Origin: Siphonodentalium dalli
Lineage: Eukaryota; Mollusca; Scaphopoda; Gadilida; Siphonodentaliidae
Reading direction: 5' to 3'
NCBI GenBank assembly: GCA_032622095.1
Contig: CP136065.1
Location: 248,557,474 to 248,621,473, forward strand
Length of the DNA stretch: 64,000 bases
The notes under the pieces were generated by a model that saw nothing but the letters and a program-made list of their open reading frames with translations, was not told where the DNA came from and searched no databases. Each line of letters begins with the position of its first letter. Positions within the stretch are counted from its first letter, which is position 1. The translations under genes were made by a program, and so were the position numbers. Below are positions 36,022-48,700 of the stretch, one piece after another.

Positions 36022-36466
36022 CTAGAAATGAATAAATTACCTATTAAAACATAATGTGTACCTATCTCAGTGAATCAAGCTGATATATGAGCACCAAGCC
36101 ACTGTACTTTAAGTTTACAATCGTCATGTATTGCCTTATTTAGGAGCCATAATTATATATACCATAATCCAAAGAAAAATGTCTTCCACTCAGCCGAAAT
36201 CCAACTCGGACTATCTAGTCTTCGTAGTTCATAAGCTGTATCGGATGACATGTGTCACTTTAATTCGTCGTGTAAAAAAAAAACATTGGACTGCAGCCGA
36301 TACTCAATTCTCCCGATCAAGAGAATAAAAATCAACTTTTAATGGTTCACCATGGACTTACTCGAGTTTCTTAATTTCTTGACTCCCATCAACAATTTGA
36401 TTGTTCGATGGAGTTATGTAACACTTTGGATATGGATGCTTCTAGAATAATAACATTATACATGGC
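36022..36466 (-). other. Intron sequence, no other feature
   Basis: First part of the intron upstream (on minus) of the EGF exon at 35905-36021. Nothing is recognised beyond the acceptor region. Confidence 0.5.
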
Positions 36467-36797
36467 TTAAAGGTCCACTTCATTTTCGAGTCACCGATTA
36501 TTTTTTATAGTGCCTTAATACGTCTGTGTCTCAGAAGATGCCTGTAGAGAAATAGAAAACTGCTGAAATCATAAGATTCCCCCGTTATGGCGCCCAGAAT
36601 GCAACAAAATTCAAACTAACAATGTAATTTCAATGGAAGGGGAATAACTCTATATTTAAGATATAGAGTTATTTCCCCCTCCATTGAAAATAATACACTT
36701 TGCACTACAAAACAGATGAAACTAAAGCACAAAAATACGTCGGTAACTCAACAAAAACAACATGTTCACAATTTATTACACTGAATAAGTTGATAAT
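36467..36797. mobile_element. TTAA MITE (GGCCCACTTAATTTTCGA family), truncated copy 2
   Basis: Begins TTAAAGGTCCACTTCATTTT and follows the family consensus in reverse orientation to 6867-7337, through the internal palindrome GGGGAATAACTCTATA... It ends at about 36797 in GATAATAACGAAACC, where the family would continue GATAATACAATG. The loss coincides with the edge of the giant palindrome. Confidence 0.8.
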
Positions 36798-36803
36798 AAC
36801 GAA

Positions 36804-37352
36804 ACCAAAGCCGGCGCTTTGTATAGATCATGACATGAATCTCTACTCTGGCTGACGTAGGTAGAGATCATATTCTACCAGTACAAAACCTGGGAACTTT
36901 TTGAAGTTTTGACAGGGAACCCTATAAAGTCGAAAAAATAACTCGGGGAATATATTTCTTTGTTATTATCCGTTCCTTGATAATGTAATTCACTGTAGAA
37001 GGTCCCAACTCGAAATTTCACGATTTAAGTGACTTTGTGAGCGATATTGCTTTGCGTCACTTGCAATTATGTAATTTCTCCTGGGTAAATATTTCAGTGT
37101 TTATTGCGATATCGGCTCACAAAAGTCACATAAAAACATACAATTTCTAGTTGGGACCTTCACCTGCAGCGAAGTACATTATTAAGGAACGGATAATAAC
37201 AAAGAGATATTTTCCCCGTGTTATTTTTTCGACTTTATATAAGGTTCCCTGTCAAAACTTCAAAAAGTTCCCAGGTTTTGTACTGGTGGAATATGATCTC
37301 TACCTACGTCAGCCAGAGTAGATATTTATGCCATGATCTAGGCGCTTTGGGT
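36804..37352. repeat. Giant inverted repeat, arms about 250 bp
   Basis: The left arm (about 36804-37060) begins CCAAAGCCGGCGCTTTG. The right arm (about 37095-37352) ends AGGCGCTTTGGG. Shared words, inverted, include CTCTACTCTGGCTGACGTAG, TTCCCAGGTTTTGTACTGGT, GACAGGGAACC and TTATTATCCGTTCCTT. The spacer is about 35 bp. Arm identity is high but not perfect. Confidence 0.9.
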
Positions 37353-38222
37353 CGTATATAGACTATATCTGATTCTGTGTTGTCACCAATTATTATCTAA
37401 TACGACAATGGTGTTTTGAATTTTAGCGACCACTTTTGTCGCACATTATGTCGGTGGGCTTAAAGCATTAATGTCGTAATCGGAAATAAATGTGTGTGTC
37501 TTTCAATTGCCAGCGTCCCAAAATGAGGGGATTTACTATCGGAATTATGAACAGTTCATTCGTAATTAAGAAAGCAATCTAGTCCTTAATGTGTCTGTTG
37601 TTATAGACCAGTAGATACTATTATTTTGTAAATTGTCTCACACCAGTCCGATGAATGGTCGGTTTTAGTGGGTCCTCCTCTCTCTGTGATGGCCAGTCAA
37701 AGGCTAATTTTCAATTTAAAAACCCCAAATCGAAGACTGTGAGGAATCAGTTGGGAAATTTCAAGACAAAATGGGCGCAAATGGAATTTCGCGAACTTGT
37801 GAGTTTAACCCGGTTCAAATGGGGGTGCAGTCGGAAATTGCATGGTGGACATTCCCTTCCCTTATATAGAGTACCTATATACTCATATAGCCACGACCCG
37901 GATGTTCACATAAATCACCACCGGTACCCACGCAGCTGTGACGTGCATAGTACACTATGTGAAAAACAAGGTTGAAAGATTAGAACGCCACGTCATGTGA
38001 TGTTGGTCCAAATTATAGGTGTTTGTTTTCTAGTTTCATCCAGATAAGATATATCGTACGATATTGTTAGCTATCATAATATGCACTTTGTTCTGCACAA
38101 CTGCTTTATAGTATTAACCTGCAGTATATTGTGAGCATACATTATCACAAACGCTACAGGTAAGGATGTTTCTTATTATGCTTAGGGTGTGCTGGTACAT
38201 GAGCCGGATAAGGAGTCGTTTC
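37353..38222. other. No gene recognised
   Basis: Ordinary intronic sequence. The frame at 37655-37975 has no recognisable domain. Confidence 0.4.
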
Positions 38223-38497
38223 GCGAAAATAATCGAGTGTTCATACATGTATAATGTCCAGGAAAATAATCGAGTGTTCATACATGTATAATGTCCAGGA
38301 AAATAATCGAGTGTTCATACATGTACATGTATAATGTCCAGGAAAATAATCGAGTGTTCATACATGTATAATGTTCCGGAAAATAATCGAGTGTTCATCA
38401 TGTATAATGTCCAGGAAAATAATCGAGTGTTCATACATGTACATGTATGTTGTCCCGGAAAATAATCGAGTGTTCATACATGTATAATGTCCAGAGA
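38223..38497. repeat. About 37-bp tandem repeat, seven to eight units
   Basis: The unit is AAAATAATCGAGTGTTCATA followed by CATGTATAATGTCCAGG. Two units have an extra CATGTA, one lacks a TA, and single-base variants occur (TTCCGG, TCCCGG). Confidence 0.92.
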
Positions 38498-38724
38498 AAT
38501 AACTGAAGCGACCCGTTGTTGCAGCATTCCGGATTTCATGTTCTAGATAAAATTATTCAATAACAGCATCTGGTTGTCGAATGGAATACTACTCGATATG
38601 CAATGACGTTATGTGTTTATCGGGGGGTGGGTGGGTCGGTCGTAGATGGTTGCCTTTCAACAATCAAGTCGGGCTATATTATTGATAGTTGGTACATATA
38701 TAGTTTCTCGGAGATAACTTTCCG

Positions 38725-40860
38725 ATGAATGGCAACACGCCATATTTCCGACTATATATATATATCTATTATATATTTTGGGAAATCTGTGTGTGTGCGT
38801 GTGTCTGTCTTGTTCGCGATGGACTCGAGAACGGCCGAGCCGATTTCGATGAAACTTGGTATTTGGGGATACTTTCGACCGGGGTGTGGCATGGGCCTAT
38901 TAATTTACCCGTGCGACGTGACCTTGACCTTGAAATCGGGTCATTTCAAGGTCGAACGCCCGAGTATCACGGGATTTCGATGAAAATTAGTGTCTAGGGA
39001 TACAGCCCGGACCAATTCAAGGTCACATCGGGTAAAACCGGATGGATTTCGACGGGTACTTTTGTCGGGTACTTTTGTCCGGCAGTGTTTTGGACGGGTT
39101 GACCTTCAAAATGGCCAATTCAAGGTCAAATATTTGCCCGTGCGACGTGACCTTGACCTTGAAATCGGGTCATTTAAAGGTCAAACGCCCGAGTATCACG
39201 GGATTTCGATGAAAATTAGTGGGAAGTGTCGAAAGCCTATTCGTTTGCCCGTGCGACGTGACCTTGACCTTGAAATCGGGTAAATTCAAGGTCAAATCGC
39301 GAATTTTGATGGGATTTCGACGAAATGGTTACTTTTGTCCACTGAGTGTTTTCGATGGGTCAAAACGTGACCCCGACCTGACCTTGACCTTCAAAATGAT
39401 CAATTCGAGGTCAAATCGGGTAAAACCGGATGGATTTCGACGGGTACTTTTGTCAGGTACTTTTGTCCGGGCAGTGTTTTGGACGGGTCAAATCGTGACC
39501 CCACCTCACCTTGACCTTCAAAATGGACAATTCAAGGTCAAATCGCGCAATTCGCCGAAAAGCAGAGGGTAAACAGCCCGGACGAACTCGGGTCCACCTG
39601 CTAGTATATATATATATATATAGCAGGTGACCCGACTTCGTCCGGACTTTGACCTTGAATTGACCATTTTGAAGGTCAAGGTCAGGTCGGAGTCACGATT
39701 TAACCCGTCCAAAACACTCCCCTGACAAAATCACCCGTATGTATCAAATTTCGTCGAAATCCGTCCAGCAGTTTTCCCGGCCATAGCTAACAGACAAACA
39801 ATCAGACAGAAGTCCCAAAATATATATTAGATCATTTGTGGGTACCCGTTTCAAGGTGAAGGTCACCTCGGGCGGAAAAACTGACCCGATGAAAATCTCC
39901 CCCATTACCAGGAACCCCTAAGGACGAACACAGAATCACACAACACGCTCATGTCTGTACACAGACACAACACGCTCATGTCTGGGCACATACACGCTCT
40001 TTATCAACGACACTGCGGATACGAACGCTCTTTAACTATCACGCGATTAACCCATGAACTACCCATTGCGGTGGCGGGGGATTTGAGAATGAGTGCCCTG
40101 ACATTCTCAGAAGCGGTGCGATGACATTCCATCTGCGATTTTACCCTTAGATAGGAAGTTTGGGTTCAATCCGTCCGGCAGTTTTCCCGGCCATAGGTAA
40201 CAGACAAACAGACAGAAGTCCCAAAATATATATTAGACTAGAAGGTGACCCGACTTCGTCCGGGCTTTGACCTTGAATTGTCCATTTTGAAGGTCAAGGT
40301 CAAGTGGGGTCACGATTTGACCAGTCCAAAAACACTGCCCGGACAAAGGTACCCGACAAACGTGCCCGTCGAAATCCATCCGGTTTTACCCGATTTGACC
40401 TTGAATTGATCATTTTGAACGTCAAGGTCTTGTCGGGGTCACGATTGGACCCGTCCAAAACAATCAGTGGACAAAAGTAACCCCACGTATTAAATTTCGT
40501 CGAAATCCCATCAAAATTGGCGATTTGACCTTGAAGTTACCCGATTTCAAGGTCAAGGTCACGTCGCACGGGCAAATGAATATGCGTAAGAGACTCGCCA
40601 TAAGAAAGTACCCCCACATACCAATTTTCATCGAAATCCCGTGATATTCGGGCGTTTGACCTTGAAATTACCCGATTTCAAGGTCAAGGTCACGTCGCAC
40701 GGACAAATTAATAGGCCTATGCCAGTTCTCGGCCGAAAATACCCCCACATACCAAGTTTCATCGAAATCGGTTCGGCCGTTTTCGAGTACATCGCGAACA
40801 CACAGACAGACAGACACACAGACAGATCCTCCAAAATATATAATAGATATATCCTAGCTT
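38725..40860. repeat. Convergent pair of AGGTCA-rich dispersed repeats
   Basis: The left copy (about 38745-39603) runs plus, from TATATCTATTATATATTTTG through GCCGAGCCGATTTCGATGAA to CCACCTGCTAG. After (TA)n at 39602-39622, reversed copies begin GCAGGTGACCCGACTTCGTCC (39623), and again at 40233, and end with GGTTCGGCCGTTTTCGA ... ATATATAATAGATATA (about 40860). Internal words TTGACCTTGAA / TTCAAGGTCAAGGTCA recur many times. Frames at 38725-39572 are low-complexity translations of the repeat. Class unknown. Confidence 0.75.
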
Positions 40861-40892
40861 ATGCGTGTGGTTTAGCTGTTGTTCGTCATATT

Positions 40893-41445
40893 ACAATGTT
40901 TTGGAGCTTCCTCTTTCAACTGGTATATAATATGCATATATTTTACATATGTGATCTGGGTGTTCGAAATTAAGTGGGCATTTAGAGGCCCTCTCAATTT
41001 TCGAACCCCCAGCTATTTTTATATAAAATATATGCCGTATTATATACCTTTTGGAAGAGAAAGCTCCAAAACATTGTATTATCAATTTATTCGATACAAT
41101 AAACTGTGAACATGTTGTTGTTATTGTTGAGATACCGACGTGTGCTCTGTGCTCAAGTTTCATTATTTCCAATGTATATGGAATAACTCTATCTTAAGAT
41201 ATAGAGTTATTCCCCTTCCATTGAAAATACATTTTTAGTTTAAATTCTGTTGCATTTTGGGAGCCATAACGGGGGACATCTTTCTATGATTTCAGCTGTT
41301 CTCTATTTCTCTATGTGAATATTCTTGGACACAGACGTCTCAAATGGTAATGAATTATAGTATTTTAATCATATTTTATGGCATAGATTGTTATTAAAAC
41401 CGTATATAAATGCACTATAACAAATAATCGGTGACTCGAAAATTC
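40893..41445. mobile_element. TTAA MITE (GGCCCACTTAATTTTCGA family), fused copies 3 and 4
   Basis: A right-end fragment (about 40893-40979, ending AATTAAGTGGGCATTTAG) is fused head to head to a nearly complete copy starting GGCCCTCTCAATTTTCGA. That copy runs through AGCTCCAAAACATTGTATTA and ACTCTATCTTAAGATATAGAGT to ATAATCGGTGACTCGAAAATT, where the terminal GTGGGCCTTTAA is missing. Confidence 0.8.
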
Positions 41446-42031
41446 ACGATAATTACATGCTGTGGTCACGTGATATGGTAGACGGACACACAATATGTCA
41501 GTGTTTACGTTCTGTTATATGTTAGATTTTAAGGACACATGTCACGTAGGTGAGTGCATGGTTTCACACTTATAATGTTAGTATTTAGTTGATAAATACA
41601 TGTGCGTTGGTCCTAATTGTTAGTGTTATATAAGCCATAGACCAGCAAGTCCATTGGTAGCATCAGTCAGTAACCTCAATAATACATTGGAGAGTACGAG
41701 TCCAAACAGCACCCATGTTCCACGAGATATCTATTATGTGTCATTCGCCAATAAAGTCATAGACCGGAAAGTACATTGACTCCAAGGGTAATGGCCGCTG
41801 AGTAAAGCCTTATTAAGGCGGCTTTATTAGACGATACACATGGGAAAGATGGTAGATCGGGAATCCACTCATATATACTTGCAGCATAGAAACATAATTC
41901 AGTTGCAATCCATGTTTTCTCAGATATAACATACGATACAAATTCTTGATTTTAATAATTACCCCCACAACTCCAAGTGCCTTGCCTTCGGTGTCACGAC
42001 AGATGGAAGCCTCATTTGCCATAATTATGCA
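41446..42031. other. No gene recognised
   Basis: Ordinary sequence without repeats that I can link elsewhere. Confidence 0.4.
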
Positions 42032-42178
42032 CATGCAGTTCGCACGTGTGGGGTTTGTCGCCATGGGTACCGGCACTCTACATGCAGTTCGCACGTGTGG
42101 GGTTTGTCGCCATGGGTACCGGCACTCTACATGCAGTTCGCACGTGTGGGGTTTGTCGACATGGGTACCGGCACTCTA
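42032..42178. repeat. 49-bp tandem repeat, exactly three units
   Basis: Units begin CATGCAGTTCGCACGTGTGG at 42032, 42081 and 42130. A single change (GCC to GAC) is seen in the third. It explains the repeated peptide in the overlapping frames. Confidence 0.95.
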
Positions 42179-42264
42179 CATGCATGTCTACAATTGACCC
42201 CATATATATTTGATAATGTGAAACACTGTGCGGCTATACTTGTTTCAGTATATGTGTTTTCAAC

Positions 42265-42402
42265 TGCTGACATTTACCTGTATTCTAACTGCTGACATTT
42301 ACCTGTACTCTGCTGACATTTACCTGTACTCTAACTGCTGACATTTACCTGTACTCTGCTGACATTTACCTGTACTCTGCTGACATTTACCTGTACTCTG
42401 GA
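42265..42402. repeat. 17-25-bp tandem repeat, about seven units
   Basis: CTGACATTTACCTGTACTCT units, some with an extra AACTG. Confidence 0.9.
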
Positions 42403-42785
42403 ACCAATACTAATGAGCAGGAGTTCTTGACACATATCTTTAATTGGTCTCGTTTTACACTGTTATTATTATTATGTTTATTATTTTACAGTGTTAATAT
42501 TATTATAAAAATAGTATCATATATTTACCGAATGTGCATAGTTTAATTGGTCCGTGATATATATTAAGAGTAGCTATGAAGTCCCTAACTCGATGTAACT
42601 TAGAGGGCGTAAGCCCTATATACAACGTTCACATTGATATGTTACACGCTATTCACAGTCCTTGGCCACAACAAACAAATATTTGCCCTATTGGTATGTG
42701 TACCATGACTAATACTTATTTATAGTGGCCAAGAACTGTGAGCTGTTCTATGTTATCTGATTGTGGGATTGCGAAAATACTTGTT
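42403..42785. other. No gene recognised
   Basis: Ordinary sequence with a TTA-rich patch near 42462-42485. Confidence 0.4.
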
Positions 42786-43362
42786 ATACCCCCCGCAACG
42801 AAGTTAGGGGGGGTATACTGGAGTCAGCTTGTCCGTCCGTCCGTGGACACAAATTTGTTCAGAGTTTTTCTCAGCTGTTTTTTGATCAATTTCCATGAAA
42901 CTTGGCACAGGCATCAACCACCATGGGAACCTGTGCACCTGCGATTATGACATCTGTCGGACTTTTTTTGTTGGAGTTATTCCCCCTTTTTTTACTTAGA
43001 AAATTTTTGCAACATGTATAATTTTGTCCGAGCTTTTATTTCTACATTTTTAGGTCAATATTTAGTACCATGAGAACCTGTGCACCTGCGATTATGATGT
43101 CTGTCCGACTTTTTTTGTGGAGTTTTTCCCCTTTTTCGACTTAGAACATTTTTGCAAAACGCATAATTTTGTCCGAGCTTTTATTCCTACATTTTTCGGT
43201 CAATAGGTTTAAGATTACCGTTAGGTTTGTGCACCTGCAATGGGAACTGTTATTTTATTATTTTAACAAAATGTTTACTGACATGTGAAACATCTTAGTA
43301 TTTTAAAAACATGGGGGGGGGGTATCCTTAGTCCCATTGGGACAGTCACACCTCTAGTTGTT
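42786..43362. repeat. Dispersed repeat with CCCCCCGCAACGAAGTTAGG end
   Basis: Begins TACCCCCCGCAACGAAGTTA and a short hairpin (ACCCCCC...GGGGGGT), followed by GTCCGTCCGTCCGT and CATGAAACTTGGCACAGG. It ends near GGGGGGGGGTATCC...CACCTCTAGTTG. TTTTTTTGTxGGAGTT-TTxCCCC and AATTTTGTCCGAGCTTTTAT each occur twice (about 42965/43110 and 43020/43165), an internal duplication. The overall style resembles repeats I associate with marine invertebrates; class unknown. Confidence 0.55.
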
Positions 43363-43499
43363 GTTGTTGTTGTGTTCTGTTATCAACTCTGCGTTGATAC
43401 ACGGTACCTTGTGCTTGAAGTAATAGTTTCCACATTTGTGACAATTTCAGCAAGTGCTCAATTTAATAAAATAAGTTACAGCATAGCACTATTTGAATA

Positions 43500-45060
43500 T
43501 CATGACACCGACCGCGCCAAAATCACCTGATACAGACCGATGTTACTCTGTCGTAATACAAAACTATTAGTTAAAAGGCCTCAGTGGTATAGGCTATATC
43601 CCATAATTTATAAACCGGTTCACACCCCTCGGCCAATCAAATTGCTCCAATTCATGAACAATATTTCTTGTATGAATCTGTATTTCAACGGGGCCAAAAT
43701 ACAGACTTGAGCTGAATATCACACATAAAATGACATTAATTGGACAGTAAGCTGAAAGGAGATCGGAGCGATAGGTGTGAAATTCTAACAATGAGCCATG
43801 ATAATGATCGCACCAGTCACTCGGGAAGTTAAGACAGGGATCATTCCATTATTAGCGGACATACCTGTATAGGGGTGGTCTGCATGGGTGGGGGCCCAAC
43901 ACTTTCGGTTGAATATGTTATGGTTTGTCGGGAGGGGCGGGTGATTGGAAGTAAACTGAACGAGATCCAAACCTGTTTCGAATGTATAATCCACAATAAT
44001 CACTTAATGATCTTTTGAATGGTACATTGCGAAAATTTCACAAACTGTTCACATATACATGCATGTGCGCGGAAAATACAGGCACTATTCATAGGTTTGC
44101 TTACATCTTTTGTTATGAATTCCGGTGATATTTCATCACACAAACTTTATGCAATGGGGAATAGTTTCACTTCCGAGTCCGAACACAACCGGCACATTGT
44201 CTCCTGTGTTCTGTACGATAATTCCATTATGGCAACAAAGTGAAAATTAACCCAAACAGCTGAAACAGTTTATTGTCACAAGGAATAATTTTGTTCATCA
44301 AGAAACACGTTATCAGTATAAAGCGTTCTCAAATTCGGACACACAATGGTTTATTAATGCTGATATATAATGCAGACGCATGCAAGTGAGCCGATTGTCA
44401 ACGGACATTTGACTGATTAATCAACATGGGTAGCGAACACCACAATCCATTCAATTGACTTTTGTTTAGGTAATTATCGAATATAATGTGACTCAATTGT
44501 GTTTGCCTTGGGGTGTGAACCGTTTTATAAATATGTCATAACCCCCTTGGGTGTCTGTACAAGGAATACAGACCGCAGCTGCTTCGCAGCTTTGGTCTGT
44601 ATTCCTTGTACAGACACCCAAGGGGGTTATAACCTATACATGTCAAATATAGCGAATTATCGAAATATGAAATACAACGAAAAGGCGAAATAGGAAAATA
44701 CAGCGAAATAGCGGAAGAAAAAATGCATCGAAACGACGAAATAGCGTGAATTAGAGAAATATGATATTATTTTTATTAACTAAATAACGGAAATATAGAA
44801 GAATTTGACTTATATTTCATCAGAGTTTATCTATTGCGGTGTTGTAATTTCTCATACAAATCGCCGTTATTTCGGTACATTCTTTATAGAGTTATTACCC
44901 TTCAGATTAAATATTCCCGTGGTCGCGATTGGCCTGTGGCATGCCTCAACGGCTGGCGTAGCATGCCACATACCCTATACCACTGAGGCCTTTTAACTAA
45001 TAGTTTTGTATTACTACAGAGTAAAATTGGTCTGTATCAGGTGCCAAAATAGTATTCTTC
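43500..45060. repeat. Inverted repeat pair, about 1.5 kb overall
   Basis: The left copy (about 43514-43605) contains ATCACCTGATACAGACCGAT, AATACAAAACTATTAGTTAA and AAGGCCTCAGTGGTATA. The right copy (about 44962-45050) is the reverse complement. A second inverted pair lies inside (TTTATAAACCGGTTCACACC at about 43608; GGTGTGAACCGTTTTATAAA at about 44513). The interior also holds the perfect palindrome at 44538-44630 and a fragment (44852-44915) of the repeat at 11666-11865. No transposase is recognised. Confidence 0.7.
44538..44630. repeat. Perfect palindrome, 37-bp arms
   Basis: The arms at 44538-44574 (ATAACCCCCTTGGGTGTCTG...) and 44594-44630 match without a mismatch. The 19-bp spacer carries its own small stem (GCTGCTTCGCAGC). 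Confidence 0.95.
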
Positions 45061-45159
45061 GATGAGAAATACATGTACAAGTCCGATGGCCGCCTCTGGC
45101 TATATGAGTGTATATGCAAGTGTGCATATATATTAGTATATAACTCAATTTCATTACAG

Positions 45160-45446
45160 ACTAGCAGGGTTACCCGGCGTTGCCCAGGTTAAAGTGATGT
45201 GAAACCCCTGTGGATATTTGGTGGGAATAGAGAATACCCTTGCTCTCAAAGTGTTACACGTATTCTCATAAATTGTATATCCAAATGGCATCACAAAACA
45301 TGATTCTTATAAGTAGTGGCTCACCTTGTCAGGTCGGAACAATTATAATTTTGTTTATCGCGTCCCACCAATAAAGAAGTATTTATTTATTTACAACTGC
45401 GTATATACTTCAGACGTTATAGCATGAAACATGAACATCATAAACA
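45160..45446. repeat. Possible repeat start (GCAGGGTTACCCGGCGTTGC), otherwise empty
   Basis: ACTAGCAGGGTTACCCGGCG resembles the end of a dispersed element. It has no second copy in this window. Nothing coding is seen. Confidence 0.3.
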
Positions 45447-45749
45447 TACCACATCAGGAGTAGACTAACAAGGAATGTTCTTTAATGTTCCAGGCCGTCC
45501 CCAACTTTCTGAATTTGATCACTTGAATTAGTATGTATGTGGCATAACAGGCCGCATAAGAATTTTAGAGTATTTACCGACCTATTTGAACAATGGAACC
45601 GGGCCGCAATGTAATAAAAAAGAGCATAATCTGGACCTTCAACCCACAATTCCCTTGACATATCTTACAATATCTACGTTTTTGAATGTTTTATAACCAT
45701 AATGGCATTATCCATTCGTTCAGATTAGCCACAAGTCATGAAAATGGCA
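45447..45749 (+). repeat. 303-bp direct repeat, left copy
   Basis: Identical to 50022-50324 except for one base that I find (GGAGTAG versus GGAATAG near the start). It abuts the left terminus of the transposon at 45748. Confidence 0.95.
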
Positions 45750-48700
45750 GTAGGGCAGCTAAGTGTAAAATTATGGTAAAATCGTTCAGTTGGTGATACA
45801 AGCGTGAAACTTGGTATGCATGATCAATATATATTACTAAAACAAATTGCTCGACAAACCAATCAATATGGCCACCGGATTCAAGATGGCCGCCATTTTT
45901 CAAAATGGCCGCCACATTGAACTTCTACCCAGTATATAAGATACACTAACCACTTTTCGGTTCTTTCTTTGTTACGATATATAAGTAAATCATCCCTTTA
46001 AAGGTTGAGTTATCATAAGTATGCAAAAATATTATTATTTTTCGGAATTTATTGATTATTTTCATATTTTTACAGGTTTGTTTCTTAAAAATTCTTCAAA
46101 AAATATCTAGATGACTACTTTTTCAGCAACTGCAACTATTGGATAGGTCTATATGTGGTATAACATAGATACTTAGTTTAAGGCGATTTCTTTGGTACTT
46201 CTCTTCTGGAGTTATTGAATGTTGTTAAATTATATGTGTAAATAGGCTGTTAACATACATGTGCAAGTTGGTATATATGCTTGGTGTTGATATTATTGAC
46301 AACACAATTGCTAATATTAATAGCGTAATCAATTGTATGCATTTCATATTTGAAGTCATTAAATACTGTTGACATGTCATTCCATATTTTGTACAAATCG
46401 GTCTACCATAATGTATTGATTATTTTCTTAAGCAGATGACAAATTTCTCTGAAGGAGAAGCACAAACATGGTCACGATGTGCTTATGTTAGTTAGTTCTG
46501 TACTGTCCCAAGCTTGTAAACACAATTAAGCGCTACAAATTGCTGGAGCAGCAGAAATCATTCGTAAACATATGCTTGAACATCATACCAAATTTGACAA
46601 CAATTTTGAACAAGGATGTATACAATGCTCTGTACCACAAAGTATTCTGCAATTTGTATGTATGATCGAGCATGGTGCTGACATCAAGTCACAGCTTACA
46701 CATGGTGCAACAAAGTCTGATTTAGCAATCGCGCAGTTATTACAGATCAACTGTTTCTCATCTAGATATAAGGACAGAGCCTTTTATCATCCCCACTGTC
46801 AAGATTGTGAAACACCAATCCCTATATACACTGGCATCACTTTGTACGAAAAAAACAAGGAAACGAAGCCTGATTTTACATGTTCTATGAAAACTGACTG
46901 AGTATATCTTATGATCGTGTCATGGACAACTCAAACCAGCTTGGAGAGGTTGTTGTTAAACAGTATCAAACAGATGGAGGTGTGTGTCCACCTCTATTGA
47001 GAAAAGGCTTGTTCACCATATCTGCTTTGGACAATATTGACCACAACCATACATCAACTACCAGCACACCATCTTTACACGGGACAAGGTCATCAGTTTG
47101 ATATAGCAATAACCTCAATGTTACCTCTGTTGCGTGATCAGGCTCACTTTTTAACCACGAGAAAACATTGCATGCGCAAAATTAATGAATCGGTTCAACT
47201 TCTAAACTCAGAGCAGACACCGGTCATTACTGCAGACCAGCCTCTGTATGCATTGGCTAAGCAGATACAGTGGCAGTGGCCATACTTATATGGTGAGGAC
47301 AAATATGTTGTTATGCTTGGAGGGTTACATCTGGAATTGGATGCTCTAAAAATGGTTGATTCAGTGCTTCTGGCTAGCGACTGGATGAGTGCTCTCGTAG
47401 AAGCAGGTATAGCAAGCCCAGGCACAGCAGATTCATTCATCGAAGCTTCACGTATTACAAAAACCCGACAGGCACATCAGATAATAGCATGTAGTCTGTT
47501 CAAACTCATGAAATTTGCACACTCAGAATACTGCAGTCGGGATTTATCCGATGTTGATAGTAGGCACTCAAATTCCAAAGACTGGTGTAAAAGTAAATGT
47601 CCACAGTTCCAGTTCTGGAGTTTGGTGCTAGACATTGAATTGACAATTTTACTGCTACCTATTCACCTCAGAGACATGATGATAATAGAGAAGAAACATC
47701 CCAGAATAGCAAATGAATTTCACAGAGGGAACTTCGTTGTACACAAGACTGAAAGAAACTTCTCAAGTATGGCAATAGATCAGACCCATGAACAGCACAA
47801 CGCAGTCATGAAAGGGGTGGAGGAGTAATTGGGATAACTGAGGATGAAGCACACTCAATAGATGGACGGTCGCTAGTCCAGAATTATGTTGCCTTATTTC
47901 TGATTATGATAATATTGCTTGTACAAAGGATATCACATAAGAAACCAAGCATCACGAGGAGACAATTGCATATCAAAAAACATTTTTCAATAATGTGAAT
48001 AACCTCACAGACGTGACACAAGAAATGGGAAATCCGTTTTCTGATGACTCCACAGACCTCTTGGCATTGGACACCAGATACATTGTAGACCCAGTTAATG
48101 CTGAACTGATTCAGGTTGTCTATAAGAAAGGCAATGAATAGTCTGCGTCTTTCATAAAAGGAATGGGAAAGAGGCCAAGATAAGTTTTGTAACTTGTGCC
48201 TCAATCCCTTGCATTTAATTATGGATGCAAATAAATATGTTTACATCAATGGGAAACCAAAATAAATGTACTTTATATGATCTAATCAAAAGAAATTATA
48301 TTTAAATTTTTCGGTCTTCTCCAGCTGAAATCAAATCAAAGAAACAAGTACGAAAGATGATTGTCAACTCTTATTCTCTCGGTTGTTTAATTATTGTCAG
48401 ACAAGATAATGTGACCTTTATGACCATTTTGCACATGATAATAGATGGTTCTGACATAATAAATGTTCTTAAACCTAATAGTGTCATAAATATAAGAGAA
48501 CTGACATCGTGTTTGACGTGTACAAGACAGGTAGTCGCAAACAGGAAACTAGGTCAAAGCGCGGAAAAGGAATCAGGATCTAGCAAAATTCTAGCAGACT
48601 GGCATAGCTGTCTTCGCGATTACAACAACAAAACATAGCTACTAGTATTTCACTTCCTTGCTGACAAGATCATAACTGTTAATACGGATAATGGCATTGT

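Noticed and set aside
38725-39572. Plus-strand frames with PVRRDLDLEIGSF repeats as a protein
   Set aside because: The peptide follows the AGGTCA-rich repeat; the frames change at each copy and no domain is present.
41813-42197. Overlapping frames on both strands with a repeated VWGLSTWVPALYM-type peptide
   Set aside because: They result from the 49-bp triple repeat.
43560-43640. GGCCTCAGTGGTATAGG as a tRNA-like start
   Set aside because: No cloverleaf or T-loop follows. It is part of the inverted repeat shared with 44962-45050.
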